Shown here one piece after another: positions 13,347-15,033 of a DNA stretch of 15,033 nucleotides. Location: positions 1-15,033 of the forward strand of contig DAOPXW010000047.1 of assembly GCA_035352555.1 (NCBI GenBank), written 5' to 3'. The notes beneath the pieces were generated by a model. That model ran no database searches, was not told where the DNA came from, and saw only the letters and a list, made by a program, of their open reading frames with translations. The position numbers and the translations under genes were made by a program. This DNA comes from UBA2922 sp035352555. Lineage in GTDB: Bacteria; Bacillota; Clostridia; Oscillospirales; Oscillospiraceae. Position 1 is the first letter of the stretch; every line of letters begins with the position of its first letter.

Positions 13347-13380
13347 TTTTGTCAGAGGGGCGAGAACCCCTCTGACAAAA
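13347..13380 (+). other. 14-bp perfect intercistronic hairpin between acoB and acoX
   Basis: TTTTGTCAGAGGGG (13347-13360), loop CGAGAA, CCCCTCTGACAAAA (13367-13380). No T-run follows, so it is unlikely to be a full terminator. It probably stabilises or processes the acoAB part of the message and lowers acoX and acoC levels relative to E1. Confidence 0.75.
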
Positions 13381-13405
13381 CTTGATTTACAAAGGAGTGA
13401 TGCCG

Positions 13406-14398
13406 ATGGCTTCTATCGGAATTATCGCCAATCCGGCTTCCGGTAAGGATATCCGGCGGCTTGTGTCGTATGCCACCACCATCGACAACAACGAAAAGGT
13501 CAATATCTGCAAACGTATCGTCCTGGCCGCCGGCGGCTTGGGCGTGAAGGACGCTGTCTTTATGCCGGACACCTTTACCATCGGATACAGCGTCCAGTAC
13601 CAGCTCGAGGACGACAAGGTGCTGGATTCCAACATAAACGTCCTGGACTTCCTGTTTGACGGGTCGATGATCGACTCCGTCCGTTCCGCCGGCATGATGG
13701 AGGACATGGGCGTGGGCTGCATCGTCGTGTTGGGCGGCGACGGCACCAGCCGCGCCGTGGCCAAGGGCATCCGCAAGACCCCCATGCTGTCCATCTCCAC
13801 CGGCACCAACAATGTCTATCCCGCCATGATGGAGGGCACCGTGGCCGGTATGGCCGCGGCGGCGGTGGCGCAGCTGCCCGATCCCTACGCCGTGTGCATT
13901 CACGACAAGCGGGTGGAGGTCTGGGTCAACGGCGAATACCGGGACATGGCGCTCATCGACGCCGTGATCTCCGACGACGCCTACATCGGCGCCCGGGCCA
14001 TCTGGGACCCGGCGCGGATGAAACATATCATCGTGTCCCGCTGCCACCCCGCCACCATCGGCTTTTCCGCCGTGCCCGGCGTATACCGGACCGTGGAGGA
14101 CACGGACGATTTCGGCTTTGCCGTGGAACTGGGTCAGGGCGGCGAGCGGGTGCTGGCCCCCATCGCGGCGGGCATTCTCACGCCCATGGAGATCGTGGGG
14201 GCGAAAAAGCTCCCCTTCGGTGAACCCTATGTGTTCCACGCCGCAGCGCCGTGCATGATCGCGCTGGACGGCGAGCGGGAGATCAAGCTGTTCGCGGGCG
14301 ACGAGGCGCGCTTCGTGGTGCGCCGGGAGGGCCCCTGGCGGGTAAAGCCCCGGGAAGCCCTGGCCCTGGCGGCCAGTCTGGGTATGTACAGGCAATAA
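13406..14398 (+). CDS. acoX: AcoX, NAD-kinase-like protein
   Basis: A 330-residue protein with the fold signature of ATP-NAD/diacylglycerol-type kinases: NPASGKD near the N-terminus (about 8-14) and GGDGT at 110-114, followed by SRAVAKGI. STGTNNVYP matches the second nucleotide-binding loop. Such proteins are encoded within acetoin dehydrogenase operons as AcoX, whose reaction is still not established to my knowledge. I choose ATG 13406 because AAAGGAG (13391-13397) lies 8 nt upstream; the ATG at 13400 is too close to it. It lies 70 bp after acoB, beyond a strong hairpin, and ends in tandem TAA codons. Confidence 0.9.
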   Translation: MASIGIIANPASGKDIRRLVSYATTIDNNEKVNICKRIVLAAGGLGVKDAVFMPDTFTIGYSVQYQLEDDKVLDSNINVLDFLFDGSMIDSVRSAGMMEDMGVGCIVVLGGDGTSRAVAKGIRKTPMLSISTGTNNVYPAMMEGTVAGMAAAAVAQLPDPYAVCIHDKRVEVWVNGEYRDMALIDAVISDDAYIGARAIWDPARMKHIIVSRCHPATIGFSAVPGVYRTVEDTDDFGFAVELGQGGERVLAPIAAGILTPMEIVGAKKLPFGEPYVFHAAAPCMIALDGEREIKLFAGDEARFVVRREGPWRVKPREALALAASLGMYRQ

Positions 14399-14440
14399 TA
14401 ATTTTTTTCATATTCATTTTATCGACAAAGGAGAGATAAC

Positions 14441-15033
14441 ATGGCCAAGGTAGTGGTAATGCCGAAGCTGGGGCTGACCATGACGGAAGGCACCATCAGC
14501 AGCTGGCTCAAAAAAGAGGGCGACGCCGTCAAGGAGGGCGAGCCCATGTTTGAGGTGGAGACGGATAAGCTGACCAACACCATCGAAGCCTCCGCCACCG
14601 GCATCCTGAGAAAGATCATCGCGGGCGAAGGCAGCACCGTGCCCGTACTGGACAAGATCGCCGTCATCGCGGCGGCGGACGAGGATATCTCCGGTCTGCT
14701 TTCCGGCGCGGTCGCGCCGGCCCCGGCGGCGGAAGCCGCCTCCGCCGCCTCCGCACCCGCGGCGGCCGCCGCTGCGGCGGCCCCCTCCGGCGAGCGGGTG
14801 GCGGCCTCTCCCCGGGCCAAAAAGCTGGCCAAGGAGAAGGGCATCGATCTTGCGCTGGTCAAGGGCACCGGCCCCAACGGCCGCATCACCGAGGACGACG
14901 TGAACAATTACGTTCCCGCCCCGCCCGCGCCTGCCGGGTCCGGGGTAAAGGCGTCGGCACTGGCGGCGAAGGTGGCGGGGGACATCGGGGTGGATCTGGC
15001 GGCGGTGCCGGCCCACGGGCGGGTGCTGGCGGC
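14441..15033 (+). CDS. acoC: acetoin dehydrogenase E2 subunit, partial
   Basis: The first 197 codons of a dihydrolipoamide acetyltransferase; the frame runs off the window end. A lipoyl domain (about 1-78) carries VETDKLTN with K43 as the lipoylated lysine. An Ala/Pro-rich flexible linker (about 90-116) follows. A peripheral E3-binding domain (about 119-155) reads SPRAKKLAKEKGIDL ... GTGPNGRIT. After a second Pro/Ala linker another stretch (169-197), ASALAAKVAGDIGVDLAAVP then HGRV, aligns with the same domain but is two residues shorter at the GTGP loop, suggesting a tandem second copy. The catalytic acyltransferase domain must lie beyond the edge. AAAGGAGAG precedes the ATG. It would take the acetyl group from AcoAB and transfer it to CoA. 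Confidence 0.92.
   Translation, partial: MAKVVVMPKLGLTMTEGTISSWLKKEGDAVKEGEPMFEVETDKLTNTIEASATGILRKIIAGEGSTVPVLDKIAVIAAADEDISGLLSGAVAPAPAAEAASAASAPAAAAAAAAPSGERVAASPRAKKLAKEKGIDLALVKGTGPNGRITEDDVNNYVPAPPAPAGSGVKASALAAKVAGDIGVDLAAVPAHGRVLA

Noticed and set aside
13347..13380. Terminator ending the acoAB transcript.
   Set aside because: The hairpin is strong but is followed by CTTGATTT rather than a T-run, and acoX and acoC continue the pathway.

Overview
The window is high-GC (roughly 60% or more) bacterial DNA, densely coding, with strong AGGAGG-type ribosome binding sites, a TTG start, AT-rich intergenic promoters and many clean intrinsic terminators. A class I.5-type secreted lipase, an Rrf2/IscR-like regulator, a MetNIQ importer with a NIL domain and an AcoR-led acetoin dehydrogenase operon together suggest a GC-rich Gram-positive member of the Clostridia, most like gut Oscillospiraceae. 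This placement is an inference; no rRNA, tRNA or phylogenetic marker is present.

Layout. Positions 1-145 hold only hairpins. A PAP2 phosphatase (146-697) and a membrane-anchored polysaccharide deacetylase (766-1665) lie on the minus strand. All later genes are on the plus strand. A secreted lipase (1885-3258) has its own promoter and terminator and is followed by a repeat-rich spacer (3259-3476). An Rrf2/IscR-like regulator (3566-3994) is followed by a strong promoter, a 33-residue Met/Cys-rich mini-ORF and a terminator hairpin directly in front of metN-metI-metQ (4270-6940). A double zinc-ribbon protein (7121-7390) and an SGNH hydrolase (7442-8029) follow, each ending at a strong terminator.

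The right half (8083-15033) looks like an acetoin catabolism locus. Lipoate-protein ligase lplA overlaps the activator gene acoR. An AT-rich control region (11090-11380) comes next, then acoA-acoB-acoX-acoC, with acoC cut by the window edge. The E1 alpha/beta pair would decarboxylate acetoin with thiamine diphosphate and pass the acetyl group to the lipoyl domain of AcoC; LplA would supply the lipoyl group; AcoR would sense the inducer. An E3 gene would be expected just past the edge.

The most notable points are: (1) a Met/Cys-rich mini-ORF plus terminator arranged like an attenuator before metNIQ; (2) an AcoR whose sigma-54 contact loop GAFTGA reads GAFPGS, combined with sigma-70-type promoters and shared TGAGA/TCTCA repeats at both lplA and acoA, suggesting sigma-54-independent activation; and (3) an apparent second E3-binding domain in AcoC.
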